A stretch of 12,646 nt of DNA from an uncultured Bacilli bacterium (GTDB taxonomy: Bacteria; Bacillota_I; Bacilli_A; RF39; UBA660): positions 1-12,646 of the forward strand of contig CAKORH010000010.1 in the NCBI GenBank assembly GCA_934101235.1. Reading direction: 5' to 3'. Positions within the stretch are counted from its first letter, which is position 1. Each line of letters begins with the position of its first letter. The notes beneath the pieces are model-generated. The model was not told the DNA's origin. It saw only the letters and a list, made by a program, of their open reading frames with translations, and made no database searches. A program made the position numbers and the translations under genes. Of the stretch, positions 7,197-12,646 are shown piece by piece.

Positions 7197-8693
7197 ATGA
7201 AAATTCTTTTAGATACTAACATTGTTGTGTATAGAGAAAGTGATAATTCTTCAAAGGACGGATTGGGAGAATTATATAGATTAATTGATAATAATATCCA
7301 AATGCAAAAATATATTAATCCCACAATTAAATCTGAAATATTACAAAATTTATCTGGAAGTAAAAGAGATTTAATGATTAATAGGCTTGAATCATATAAT
7401 ATGTTAGAAAATTCTTCTAAATGTATTTGTGAAGAACTTAAAGAAAAATTTGATGAAAGAGATAAATTACCTAACGATATAAATGATAGTTTAATTTTAA
7501 ATGATATTTTTACTGGCAAAGCGGATTTATTAATAACTGATGACAAACAAATAAAAAGAAAAGCTAATGAGTTAGGGATAGTTGTAAAAGTAAATAGTAT
7601 TGGTGAATTCTTATATAATTGTAAATCAGAAAAAAAAGTACCTCATAATATATTAGATATTCATAAAAAGAAATTAGAAGATGTTGATATAAATGATATT
7701 TTTTTTGATGGTTTAAAAAAGAGTTATCCAGAATTTGAGGATTGGTTTAGAAGAAAAAAAGATGAAGAAGCATATTGTTATTATGAGGATACAAAATTAC
7801 AGGGGTTATTACTTCTAAAAAATGAAGAAATAGATGAAGATTATTCTGATATATCACCAACTATGAGGGTGAATAGAAAACTTAAAGTATCAACATTTAA
7901 AGTTGATGTAAGAGGAAAGAAGATTGGTGAAAGATTTATTAAAATAATATTTGATCAAGCTATATATTCAAATGTAAATGAAATATATGTAACTATTTTT
8001 GATGATGATAATAATAAGATAAATTTGATTAAGTATTTTGAAAAATTTGGTTTTGTTTATCATGGAAAAAAGAATGGTAAAGAATTAGTTTATATTAGAA
8101 ATATGAATAAAAAATTTAACAAAGAAAAACCTCTAACTACTTATCCATACTTTAGTAGAGAAAGTGATTCATTTATTATTCCAATCAAACCAAATTATCA
8201 TACTTTTTTATTGCCAGATTCTAAATTAAATAAAGAATTATATAAAAATATTCATATGCCAGTTGAATATGCAATTACTAAATATTATATATCTGCAGCT
8301 GGATGGAATACTAAACCTAAAGTTGGGGATAATATAGTTTTTTATAGAAGCAAAGATTCAATTATACCGGCAAAGTATTCTAGCGTTGTCACTACTATAG
8401 GTCTTGTAACTAATATATATAATCCTCAAACTATAGATGAGCTTGTAAATTTTGTAAAAGGTAAAACTGTATATACTGATGAAGAAATTAGAGATTATTA
8501 TAAATATAAGATGCGTAATACGTATGTTATTGAATTTGCATATATAACAACATTAGGTAATAAAATAACATTTAATGATTGTTTAAAAAATGTCATTTTA
8601 ACTGAAGCTCCAATAGGAGTAACACAACTTTCTCAAGAAAGTTTTAATAAAATTGTTGAATTAGGAAATGTAGATATGTCTATTGTAATTTAG
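7197..8693 (+). CDS. three-domain PIN nuclease - GNAT acetyltransferase - ASCH/PUA-like protein
   Basis: Residues 1-135 are a PIN domain: MKILLDTNIVVY with D6 and N8, an acidic residue in KSEIL (E47), D97 in NDSLIL, and D115/D116 in LLITDDKQI, i.e. the metal-binding set of PIN ribonucleases. Residues about 150-305 are a GNAT fold: the strand QGLLLLKNE, then the acetyl-CoA loop region STFKVDVRGKKIGERFIK (R239/G240/G244) and a FEKFGFVYHG motif B. Residues about 325-465 resemble ASCH/EVE-type PUA domains: IIPIKPNYH, KVGDNIVFYRS, SVVTTIGLV and VIEFAY. PIN cleaves RNA, PUA-type domains bind RNA or modified bases, and GNATs acetylate tRNA, protein or small molecules. A toxin or RNA-modification role in defence is therefore an inference. 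Codon use matches the neighbours. The stop lies 40 bases before the next ATG; the downstream gene also has its own promoter signal. Confidence 0.82.
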   Translation: MKILLDTNIVVYRESDNSSKDGLGELYRLIDNNIQMQKYINPTIKSEILQNLSGSKRDLMINRLESYNMLENSSKCICEELKEKFDERDKLPNDINDSLILNDIFTGKADLLITDDKQIKRKANELGIVVKVNSIGEFLYNCKSEKKVPHNILDIHKKKLEDVDINDIFFDGLKKSYPEFEDWFRRKKDEEAYCYYEDTKLQGLLLLKNEEIDEDYSDISPTMRVNRKLKVSTFKVDVRGKKIGERFIKIIFDQAIYSNVNEIYVTIFDDDNNKINLIKYFEKFGFVYHGKKNGKELVYIRNMNKKFNKEKPLTTYPYFSRESDSFIIPIKPNYHTFLLPDSKLNKELYKNIHMPVEYAITKYYISAAGWNTKPKVGDNIVFYRSKDSIIPAKYSSVVTTIGLVTNIYNPQTIDELVNFVKGKTVYTDEEIRDYYKYKMRNTYVIEFAYITTLGNKITFNDCLKNVILTEAPIGVTQLSQESFNKIVELGNVDMSIVI

Positions 8694-8700
8694 TAATTTA

Positions 8701-8709
8701 TGTTATAAT
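8701..8709 (+). promoter_or_regulatory. extended -10 promoter of the stand-alone ASCH gene
   Basis: TGTTATAAT is a perfect TGnTATAAT lying 7 bases after the upstream stop. The resulting leader would be about 20 bases and contain only AGGAG plus a spacer. A second TTATAAT begins at 8711, so the exact start is uncertain. Confidence 0.55.
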
Positions 8710-8733
8710 AGTTATAATAGGAGTGTGGTGGTA

Positions 8734-9108
8734 ATGTGCAAGATATTAATGCCTATTAATCCTGAATATGTTGAAGAAATTTTATCAGGAAGAAAAAAAT
8801 ATGAATACAGAAAAATTAAAGCTAAAAGAAAAAATGTCGATAAAATGATCATTTACTCTACATCTCCAATAATGAAGGTTGTTGCTGAAGTAGTAATTAA
8901 AAATATTATTGAAGAATCACCAGAAACACTATGGGAAATGACAAAACATAAATCTGGAATTTCAAAAGATTTCTACAATAGTTATTACAAAGATAGAGAA
9001 ACAGCCGTTGCATATGAACTTGGAGAAATAAAAAAATATGATATTCCTAAGAGCTTAAATGAAATTGGAATAGATTATGTTCCTCAATCATTTATTTATT
9101 TAGATTAA
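8734..9108 (+). CDS. stand-alone ASCH domain protein
   Basis: The start is the ATG at 8734; the in-frame GTGs at 8725 and 8728 lie too close to AGGAG (8719-8723). The 124 residues cover one ASCH domain: MPINPEYVEEILSGRKKYEYRK, where helix 1 leads to the conserved GRKxxEYR turn; MIIYSTSPIMKVVAEVVI; a SGISKDFYNSYYKDRE helix; AYELGEIKKYDIP; and the closing PQSFIYL. The family is PUA-like and predicted to bind RNA. E. coli YqfB of the same superfamily hydrolyses N4-acetylcytidine. In that enzyme the catalytic Lys and Thr follow GRK; here the sequence is GRKKYEYR, so the same activity is not assured. It follows the PIN-GNAT-ASCH gene and is closed by a terminator, so it is likely a functional partner (antitoxin, reader or eraser), which is an inference. 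Confidence 0.8.
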   Translation: MCKILMPINPEYVEEILSGRKKYEYRKIKAKRKNVDKMIIYSTSPIMKVVAEVVIKNIIEESPETLWEMTKHKSGISKDFYNSYYKDRETAVAYELGEIKKYDIPKSLNEIGIDYVPQSFIYLD

Positions 9109-9133
9109 GATACATTTGATATGTATCTTTTTT
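9107..9133 (+). terminator. rho-independent terminator of the ASCH gene
   Basis: AAGATACAT (9107-9115) and ATGTATCTT (9121-9129) form a perfect 9-bp stem that overlaps the stop codon and continues into a T-run. Confidence 0.85.
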
Positions 9134-9140
9134 AAATTTT

Positions 9141-9161
9141 AGGTGGCAATTTGGTGGCAAA
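9141..9161 (+). repeat. paired GGTGGCAA repeat, right copy
   Basis: The same block of two GGTGGCAA units 11 bases apart as at 2226-2246, differing at one base. It lies 7 bases after a T-run and about 120 bases before the operon that encodes the integrase. The two copies bound a 6.9-kb segment carrying the remnant genes, serine recombinase and PIN/ASCH genes. The remaining 120 bases to the next ATG are AT-rich, with no further feature I can support. Confidence 0.55.
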
Positions 9162-9281
9162 TATAGAATTATTATAGATGTTTATAAGTAATTATTTATC
9201 AACATTATATGTTATTATTTGTTATCAGTTCTTGTAGATTTTTTCTAATTGTTGTTAGAGTAAATTAGAGGGAGTGAAATA

Positions 9282-9563
9282 ATGAATAGAGAAATATTTG
9301 ATGAATTAAAACCTACTAATTATGATAAGTTTAAATTAAGTGAATTGGAGATTGTAAGTAAATCATTAGCAAATGATTTAGTAGGTAAACATATTAAATT
9401 TACTCATCATATTAGGAAAGATAAGTCTAAAATAACTTTACCTGGAAAAGTATTGAATTATGAAAATGGAATATTTACAATCTATGTTAATGATATATTG
9501 TACGAACCAGATGTACCTCCATTAGATGTAGAATATATAAAAAATATGGCAAGTATTGCTTAA
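9282..9563 (+). CDS. unknown 93-residue protein in the integrase operon
   Basis: The ATG follows AGAGGGAG with good spacing. The N-terminal half is helical (LSELEIVSKSLANDLVGK); the second half is strand-rich (IKFTHHIR, ITLPGKVLNYENGIFTIYV) and could be a small SH3-like barrel. I see no helix-turn-helix. Its stop codon overlaps the integrase ribosome binding site, so the two are translationally coupled. That is the usual place for an excisionase or directionality factor, but no residue pattern proves this role. Confidence 0.6.
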   Translation: MNREIFDELKPTNYDKFKLSELEIVSKSLANDLVGKHIKFTHHIRKDKSKITLPGKVLNYENGIFTIYVNDILYEPDVPPLDVEYIKNMASIA

Positions 9564-9575
9564 GGAGGTGTTATT

Positions 9576-10670
9576 TTGGCTGTTAGACAAGTACCAATTA
9601 ATGAACAAACAAAAGATGGTCGAAAATGGATTTATGAATTTAGATATGAAGGTAAAAAATATAAGTCTAAAAAGTATCTAACTAAAAAAGAGGCTCTAGC
9701 AGCTGAAAGAGCATTCTTAGAAGAAAAAGAAAAAACAGGAGATCAGTCTTTAATGACTCTAGGAGATTTGTTTGAAGACTATTACAACTTTCAAAAAGAT
9801 AAAGTCAAAGCAACAACATTAACTAATTATGGGAAAAAGATAAAACATTTCGATTCTATAAAAAATATAAAACTTGATAAGTTAGATATTAAGCATATTG
9901 AAAAATGGAAGAAAGAAATGAATGAAAAAAACTTAGCAACAAGAACAAAGAATGATCTTATGAAGTATTTAAAATCAGCATTAAACTATGGAACAAAATG
10001 GTATGATTTTAATTTTAGTAGTATGTATTTAAAAATGGAGAACTTTAAGAATCCTAATGAAATTCCAAAAGAAATGGAGTTTTATACTTACGAAGAATTT
10101 AAAAAGTTTATTAATTGTGCAGAAGATATAAAAACAAAAGCGTTATTTGAAGTATTGTATTTCTGTGGAACTAGACGTGGAGAACTACGTGGCCCTATTT
10201 GGAAGAATATTGACTTTAATAGAAAAGAGATATTTGTAGTATAAAATGTAGTTAATGTATCAGGTGATTCAGGTTATTGGCAATTAACAACTCCTAAGAC
10301 TAGAACATCAAAAAGACAAATACCAATGCCGAAAGTATTAATAGAAGATTTAAAAAATTTAAAAGAAGAATGTAAGAAGTATTACGGATTTAATGAGAAT
10401 TGGTTTGTGTTTGGAGATATACAACCTATTCATCCAGATGTACTTAGAAGAAAGAAAAATGAATTAGCAGAAAAATATGGTGTTAAGCAAATAAGAATAC
10501 ATGATTTTAGACATTCTTGTGCATCATTATTAATAAACAATGGGGCAAATGTTACAATGGTTGCTAAGTACTTGGGACATTCTAAAATTGATGAAACATT
10601 AAATACGTACAGTCATGTTTTTCAAAATAAATTGGATGATATAGTTAATACTTTAGATAATCTTGATTAA
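9576..10670 (+). pseudogene. tyrosine integrase interrupted by one in-frame TAA
   Basis: The start is TTG, 5 bases after AAGGAGGTG. The full frame would encode 364 residues, normal for Tn916/phage-type integrases. Residues 1-50 are an AP2-like arm-binding domain (WIYEFRYEGKKYKSKKYLTKKEA). A SAM-like core-binding domain follows to about 160. All catalytic residues are visible: R200 (GTRRGEL), K241 (TPKTR), H309 and R312 (HDFRH), H335 (LGHS), Y345 (TYSHVF). Codon 223 is TAA (10242-10244), between R200 and K241, and reading continues in the same frame, so this is one nonsense change, most simply AAA to TAA. The upper fragment alone lacks most of the active site. The lower fragment has an in-frame ATG at 10326 without a good ribosome binding site. 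The integrase is probably inactive unless suppressed or a sequencing error. Confidence 0.88.
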
Positions 10671-10703
10671 CTTCGCTATTTAAGTAATATTGCGCAATAA
10701 CTT

Positions 10704-10725
10704 GAGGATGAAAATCCTCTTTTTT
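10704..10725 (+). terminator. rho-independent terminator of the integrase operon
   Basis: GAGGAT - GAAA tetraloop - ATCCTC, a perfect 6-bp stem followed by six T, 33 bases after the integrase stop. Confidence 0.85.
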
Positions 10726-10729
10726 AGTG

Positions 10730-10735
10730 TATAAT
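10730..10735 (+). promoter_or_regulatory. possible -10 box upstream of the XRE gene
   Basis: TATAAT directly after a terminator T-run, preceded by GTG. It would leave a leader of about 100 bases before the ATG at 10839, with no other feature that I can support in between. Confidence 0.4.
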
Positions 10736-10838
10736 ATAATTGTAAGAGAAAGACAAATAGTAATTTATATAACTCTACGTTTTGTATGGATATTTTTTTA
10801 AAATAATTTGATATATTTATCCTGAAAAGGAGGAAAAA

Positions 10839-11087
10839 ATGGATCAAGACAGAATTGGTAAGTTTATTTGTGAATTAAGAAAAGAAAAAAACATGACACA
10901 ACAAGAACTTGCAGATAAACTAAATGTAACAGATAGAGCCGTATCACATTGGGAAAATGGAAGAAGATTACCAGATTATTCATTGTTAAGTGAATTATGT
11001 GAAGTTTTAAGTGTATCTATTAATAAATTATTTTTAGGAGAAAGAATATCAAATGAAAATACAAAGAGAAAGCAGAGGAAAATATGA
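10839..11087 (+). CDS. XRE-family transcriptional regulator
   Basis: This 82-residue protein is essentially one helix-turn-helix domain. Residues 5-60 hold the Cro/CI pattern: IGKFICELRKEKNMTQQELA, LNVTDRAVSHWENGRRLPD, and LLSELCEVLSVSINKLFLGE. A basic tail (KRKQRKI) follows. It has a strong ribosome binding site (AAAGGAGG, 6 bases before the ATG). The related cassettes on both sides of the gene are natural candidates for its operators, one before itself and one before the nuclease gene. Its TGA stop overlaps the ATG of a tiny membrane ORF (ATGA). It is the only intact gene in the window that stops with TGA. Confidence 0.85.
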   Translation: MDQDRIGKFICELRKEKNMTQQELADKLNVTDRAVSHWENGRRLPDYSLLSELCEVLSVSINKLFLGERISNENTKRKQRKI

Positions 11088-11200
11088 GTAAATTAATTAA
11101 AGATAATTATTCTAAAGAATTATTATTAAAAAGAACATTAAAAGGATTTATTACTTGAATAGTTGTTTTTATTATAGTGTATATAATTATGAATAGATAA
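11084..11200 (+). pseudogene. tiny single-helix membrane ORF broken by TGA
   Basis: Starting at the ATGA overlap with the XRE gene, the frame reads 24 codons (a basic N-terminus ending GFIT), meets TGA at 11156-11158, then continues IVVFIIVYIIMNR and stops with TAA. With tryptophan at the TGA the 38-residue product would be a well-formed single transmembrane peptide. One G-to-A change from TGG explains it. XRE regulators followed by small membrane proteins are common, which supports a real former gene. Stop-codon readthrough cannot be excluded. Confidence 0.35.
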
Positions 11201-11217
11201 ATTAAAATTTATCTATT
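11192..11217 (+). repeat. perfect 26-base palindrome
   Basis: AATAGATAAATT (11192-11203) and AATTTATCTATT (11206-11217) are perfect 12-base inverted repeats separated by AA. It spans the stop of the tiny membrane ORF and lies 4 bases before cassette copy 2. It lacks a T-run, so it is a weak terminator; it may be an operator or a processing hairpin. Confidence 0.6.
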
Positions 11218-11220
11218 AGA

Positions 11221-11282
11221 TTCGTTATTTAAGGAATACTGCGCAACGAATAAAAGAATGAAAATCCTTTTTATGTTATAAT
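11221..11282 (+). repeat. duplicated intergenic cassette, copy 2
   Basis: Relative of 10672-10735: TTCGTTATTTAAGGAATA, TGCGCAA, GAATGAAAATCCT, a T-run, TATAAT. The hairpin AAGAAT-GAAA-ATCCTT (11254-11269) keeps the tetraloop of the copy-1 terminator but has one A-C mismatch, so it should terminate less well. It leads straight into the promoter of the nuclease gene. Confidence 0.5.
11274..11282 (+). promoter_or_regulatory. extended -10 promoter of the nuclease gene
   Basis: TGTTATAAT, a perfect TGnTATAAT, 19 bases before the ATG at 11302. The leader would be very short, with AGGAG at 11289-11293. Confidence 0.65.
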
Positions 11283-11301
11283 CTATTTAGGAGTGATTAA
11301 T

Positions 11302-12621
11302 ATGGTATTAAATAAAAAAATAGATAATATAAAATTAATTTCTTCTTATGAAGATGAAAATAAAATAAAAAACTTTTATGTTAGAGTAAGAACTGAAGAT
11401 GATAAAATAGTAAAATCTGAAGTATATTGTGATGGTTTTAAAGTCTTTTCAGTAGGAAGTCCAAATTTGATAACTTGTTTTAATGAAAATAATAAGTTTA
11501 CTAAGTTTAATAGTACTAATATTAATAATGTTGGTAAAAAAAGTAATATTACAAATAAAATTATAACAAAAGAAGAATTATGTAAGGCTTTAGAAGAAAG
11601 TAGAAATTTATTTTATGATAAGTGTTATTTAACTGAATTTACTTTTAAAGATGGAACTGAAATATCAAAAAAAAGCGAAGCACATAATAAAATTGGAAAA
11701 TATATTAAATCGATAAAAGAAAAAAACGGAGAATATACATGTGAGGTTATTGATAATCTATCTATTGATGATGAATATGAACTAGCATGTATACTTTTCA
11801 AAGAATACAAAACAATTAATAGTAATATTTTTAAAAGTGTTAAATTTACATATTCAAAAAGCTTATATAAAGATAAAAATAAAATTTTTGACGAGGAATT
11901 AGTTTATAAGTTAGAAACTTTGATGTCAAATTATGAAAACTATACTAAATTTGAAAACGAGAAAAAATATCAACATCAATTTTTAATAACTACAACAAAA
12001 ATAGGTAGAGGTAAAGATGAGATAAGTGAATTGATTCCATTTGAAGAAGAGTATTTTATTGTAGATGAAAAAGAAAAAGATGGAAGAATTGACTGTGTAT
12101 TTTATAAAGAAAATAATAATATGATTACTGATATTTACTTAGTTGAAATAAAAGTTAATGAAGAGGTTCTAGGAGGATCAAATGGTCTTCATAAACATAT
12201 ATCAGATATAAAAAAATTATATAAAAATAGCAAATTTCAAAGTTTCTATAAGAGATTATTAAAACAAATAAATGATAGAAGAAAAATTCTATTCGATAAA
12301 GAATATGATAATGATTTTGATAGTTCAAATTTATTAGATAATATTAATTGTAATTTTGTTGTTATTGTTGGAAAAACATATGAAAATTTTGATATACAAA
12401 CATACCTTAATTTATTAAATGAGCCCAAAGAAAAATTGAAAAAGAATCTTATGTTTGTAAGTATAAAAGAAGAAGATGATATTAAACCATTAAATGATCT
12501 TGTATTAGATACTGAAAAATACGGTATAAAATTATCAATATATTTAGATGATAATGTATGGAGTAGCAAAAACAGAACAAAAGATTTCAATCCAAATTAT
12601 TCTAAAATAGATTGGAAATAA
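11302..12621 (+). CDS. candidate PD-(D/E)XK nuclease protein
   Basis: The start is the ATG at 11302, 8 bases after AGGAG; the in-frame GTG at 11293 overlaps that site and is rejected. The 439-residue protein is soluble and charged, and I do not recognise its first 230 residues. From about residue 230 it shows the restriction-endonuclease-like core: a helix with conserved-looking glutamate (KYQHQFL), a strand pair ending GRIDCVF (D264), then DIYLVEIKV (E282, K284), giving D-x17-E-x-K. The following helix contains GLHKHISDIKKL. A strand NFVVIVGK and a helix complete a plausible fold. Standalone proteins with this arrangement are frequent in defence islands (Shedu is one family with such a core), but I cannot assign this one to a family. 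It is transcribed from its own promoter behind a possible XRE operator. A gene may follow at 12624. Confidence 0.6.
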   Translation: MVLNKKIDNIKLISSYEDENKIKNFYVRVRTEDDKIVKSEVYCDGFKVFSVGSPNLITCFNENNKFTKFNSTNINNVGKKSNITNKIITKEELCKALEESRNLFYDKCYLTEFTFKDGTEISKKSEAHNKIGKYIKSIKEKNGEYTCEVIDNLSIDDEYELACILFKEYKTINSNIFKSVKFTYSKSLYKDKNKIFDEELVYKLETLMSNYENYTKFENEKKYQHQFLITTTKIGRGKDEISELIPFEEEYFIVDEKEKDGRIDCVFYKENNNMITDIYLVEIKVNEEVLGGSNGLHKHISDIKKLYKNSKFQSFYKRLLKQINDRRKILFDKEYDNDFDSSNLLDNINCNFVVIVGKTYENFDIQTYLNLLNEPKEKLKKNLMFVSIKEEDDIKPLNDLVLDTEKYGIKLSIYLDDNVWSSKNRTKDFNPNYSKIDWK

Positions 12622-12623
12622 AA

Positions 12624-12646
12624 ATGAACAAAGCTAAAAAGAATGT
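12624..12646 (+). CDS. possible start of the next gene, cut by the window edge
   Basis: An ATG two bases after the nuclease stop opens MNKAKKN and runs off the window. GGAAAT lies about 7 bases upstream as a weak ribosome binding site, consistent with translational coupling. Too little is visible to say more. Confidence 0.35.

Larger units (their letters stand above)
10672..10735 (+). repeat. duplicated intergenic cassette, copy 1
   Basis: The block begins TTCGCTATTTAAG, continues through TGCGCAA, GATGAAAATCCT and a T-run, and ends in TATAAT. A close relative lies at 11221-11282 in the same order. Copy 1 contains a nearly perfect palindrome centred on TATTGCGCAATA (10688-10699), flanked by TTAAGT and ACTTGA. 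Copy 2 conserves TGCGCAA but pairs TTCGTT with AACGAA instead. The two copies enclose the XRE regulator. They could be operator/promoter units of that regulator, or remnants of a recombination site. Confidence 0.5.

Noticed and set aside
8725..8733. GTG starts upstream of the ASCH gene ATG
   Set aside because: They are only a few bases after AGGAG, too close for initiation; ATG 8734 has normal spacing. The same reasoning removes GTG 6253 and GTG 11293.
8734..9108. Calling the free ASCH protein an N4-acetylcytidine hydrolase like YqfB
   Set aside because: The catalytic threonine position after GRK is not conserved (GRKKYEYR), so only the domain, not the reaction, is supported.
9576..10670. 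Integrase as two separate genes (9576-10244 and 10326-10670)
   Set aside because: Both halves are in the same frame, the 80 bases between translate as normal integrase sequence (including K241), and the second ATG lacks a good ribosome binding site.
2455..11158. Alternative genetic code (TAG as Gln, or TGA as Trp)
   Set aside because: TAG and TAA end many intact genes; the internal TAG sits at a Trp position, not Gln; and Trp is TGG throughout. In a TGA-for-Trp genome this AT-rich, TGA would dominate.

Overview
The window is very AT-rich (about a quarter G+C by eye) and reads with the standard bacterial code: tryptophan is TGG throughout and nearly all genes end in TAA or TAG. GGAGG-type ribosome binding sites, extended -10 promoters (TGnTATAAT), hairpin/T-run terminators and an RsgI-like anti-sigma domain point to a low-GC Firmicute (Bacilli or Clostridia, gut-type). 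I cannot name the species. The content is accessory: two recombinase genes, decayed genes, defence-type genes and repeats, as expected of a defence island built from stacked integrative elements.

Left part (1-2349). The window opens inside an ABC-type ATPase of the RloC/PrrC (AAA_13) kind with a CxxC zinc-hook motif and an arginine/glutamate/histidine pattern in its C-terminal effector region. A gene-free stretch of about 380 bases follows. It holds several hairpins and then a paired GGTGGCAA repeat that recurs near 9150, just upstream of the integrase operon.

Middle (2350-7106). First comes the remnant of a gene usually annotated 'restriction endonuclease subunit M', with two stop codons and no C-terminus. 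It runs directly into a startless reading frame with an OB-fold-like N-terminus, which looks like a deletion or recombination junction. Next are a small RecA/DnaB-like P-loop protein, an unknown 77-residue protein and a 505-residue membrane protein that joins an ASCH-like cytoplasmic domain to an RsgI-like extracellular domain. After a terminator lie a resolvase-type site of inverted repeats, a 77-residue unknown gene and a small serine recombinase.

Possible RNA-modification module (7197-9108). A 498-residue protein joins a PIN nuclease domain, a GNAT acetyltransferase domain and an ASCH/PUA-like C-terminal domain. It is followed by a separate ASCH protein. Each has its own extended -10 promoter, and the pair is closed by a strong terminator. 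I find this module the most interesting part of the window, together with the ASCH-transmembrane-RsgI protein.

Right part (9141-12646). The second GGTGGCAA pair is followed by a 93-residue unknown gene and a tyrosine integrase that has all its catalytic residues but one in-frame TAA. Then come an XRE regulator, a tiny membrane ORF broken by TGA, a 26-base palindrome and a PD-(D/E)XK-type nuclease candidate. A terminator/promoter cassette of about 60 bases occurs twice, before the XRE gene and before the nuclease gene. The element probably cannot move with its own integrase, yet most of its cargo genes are intact.
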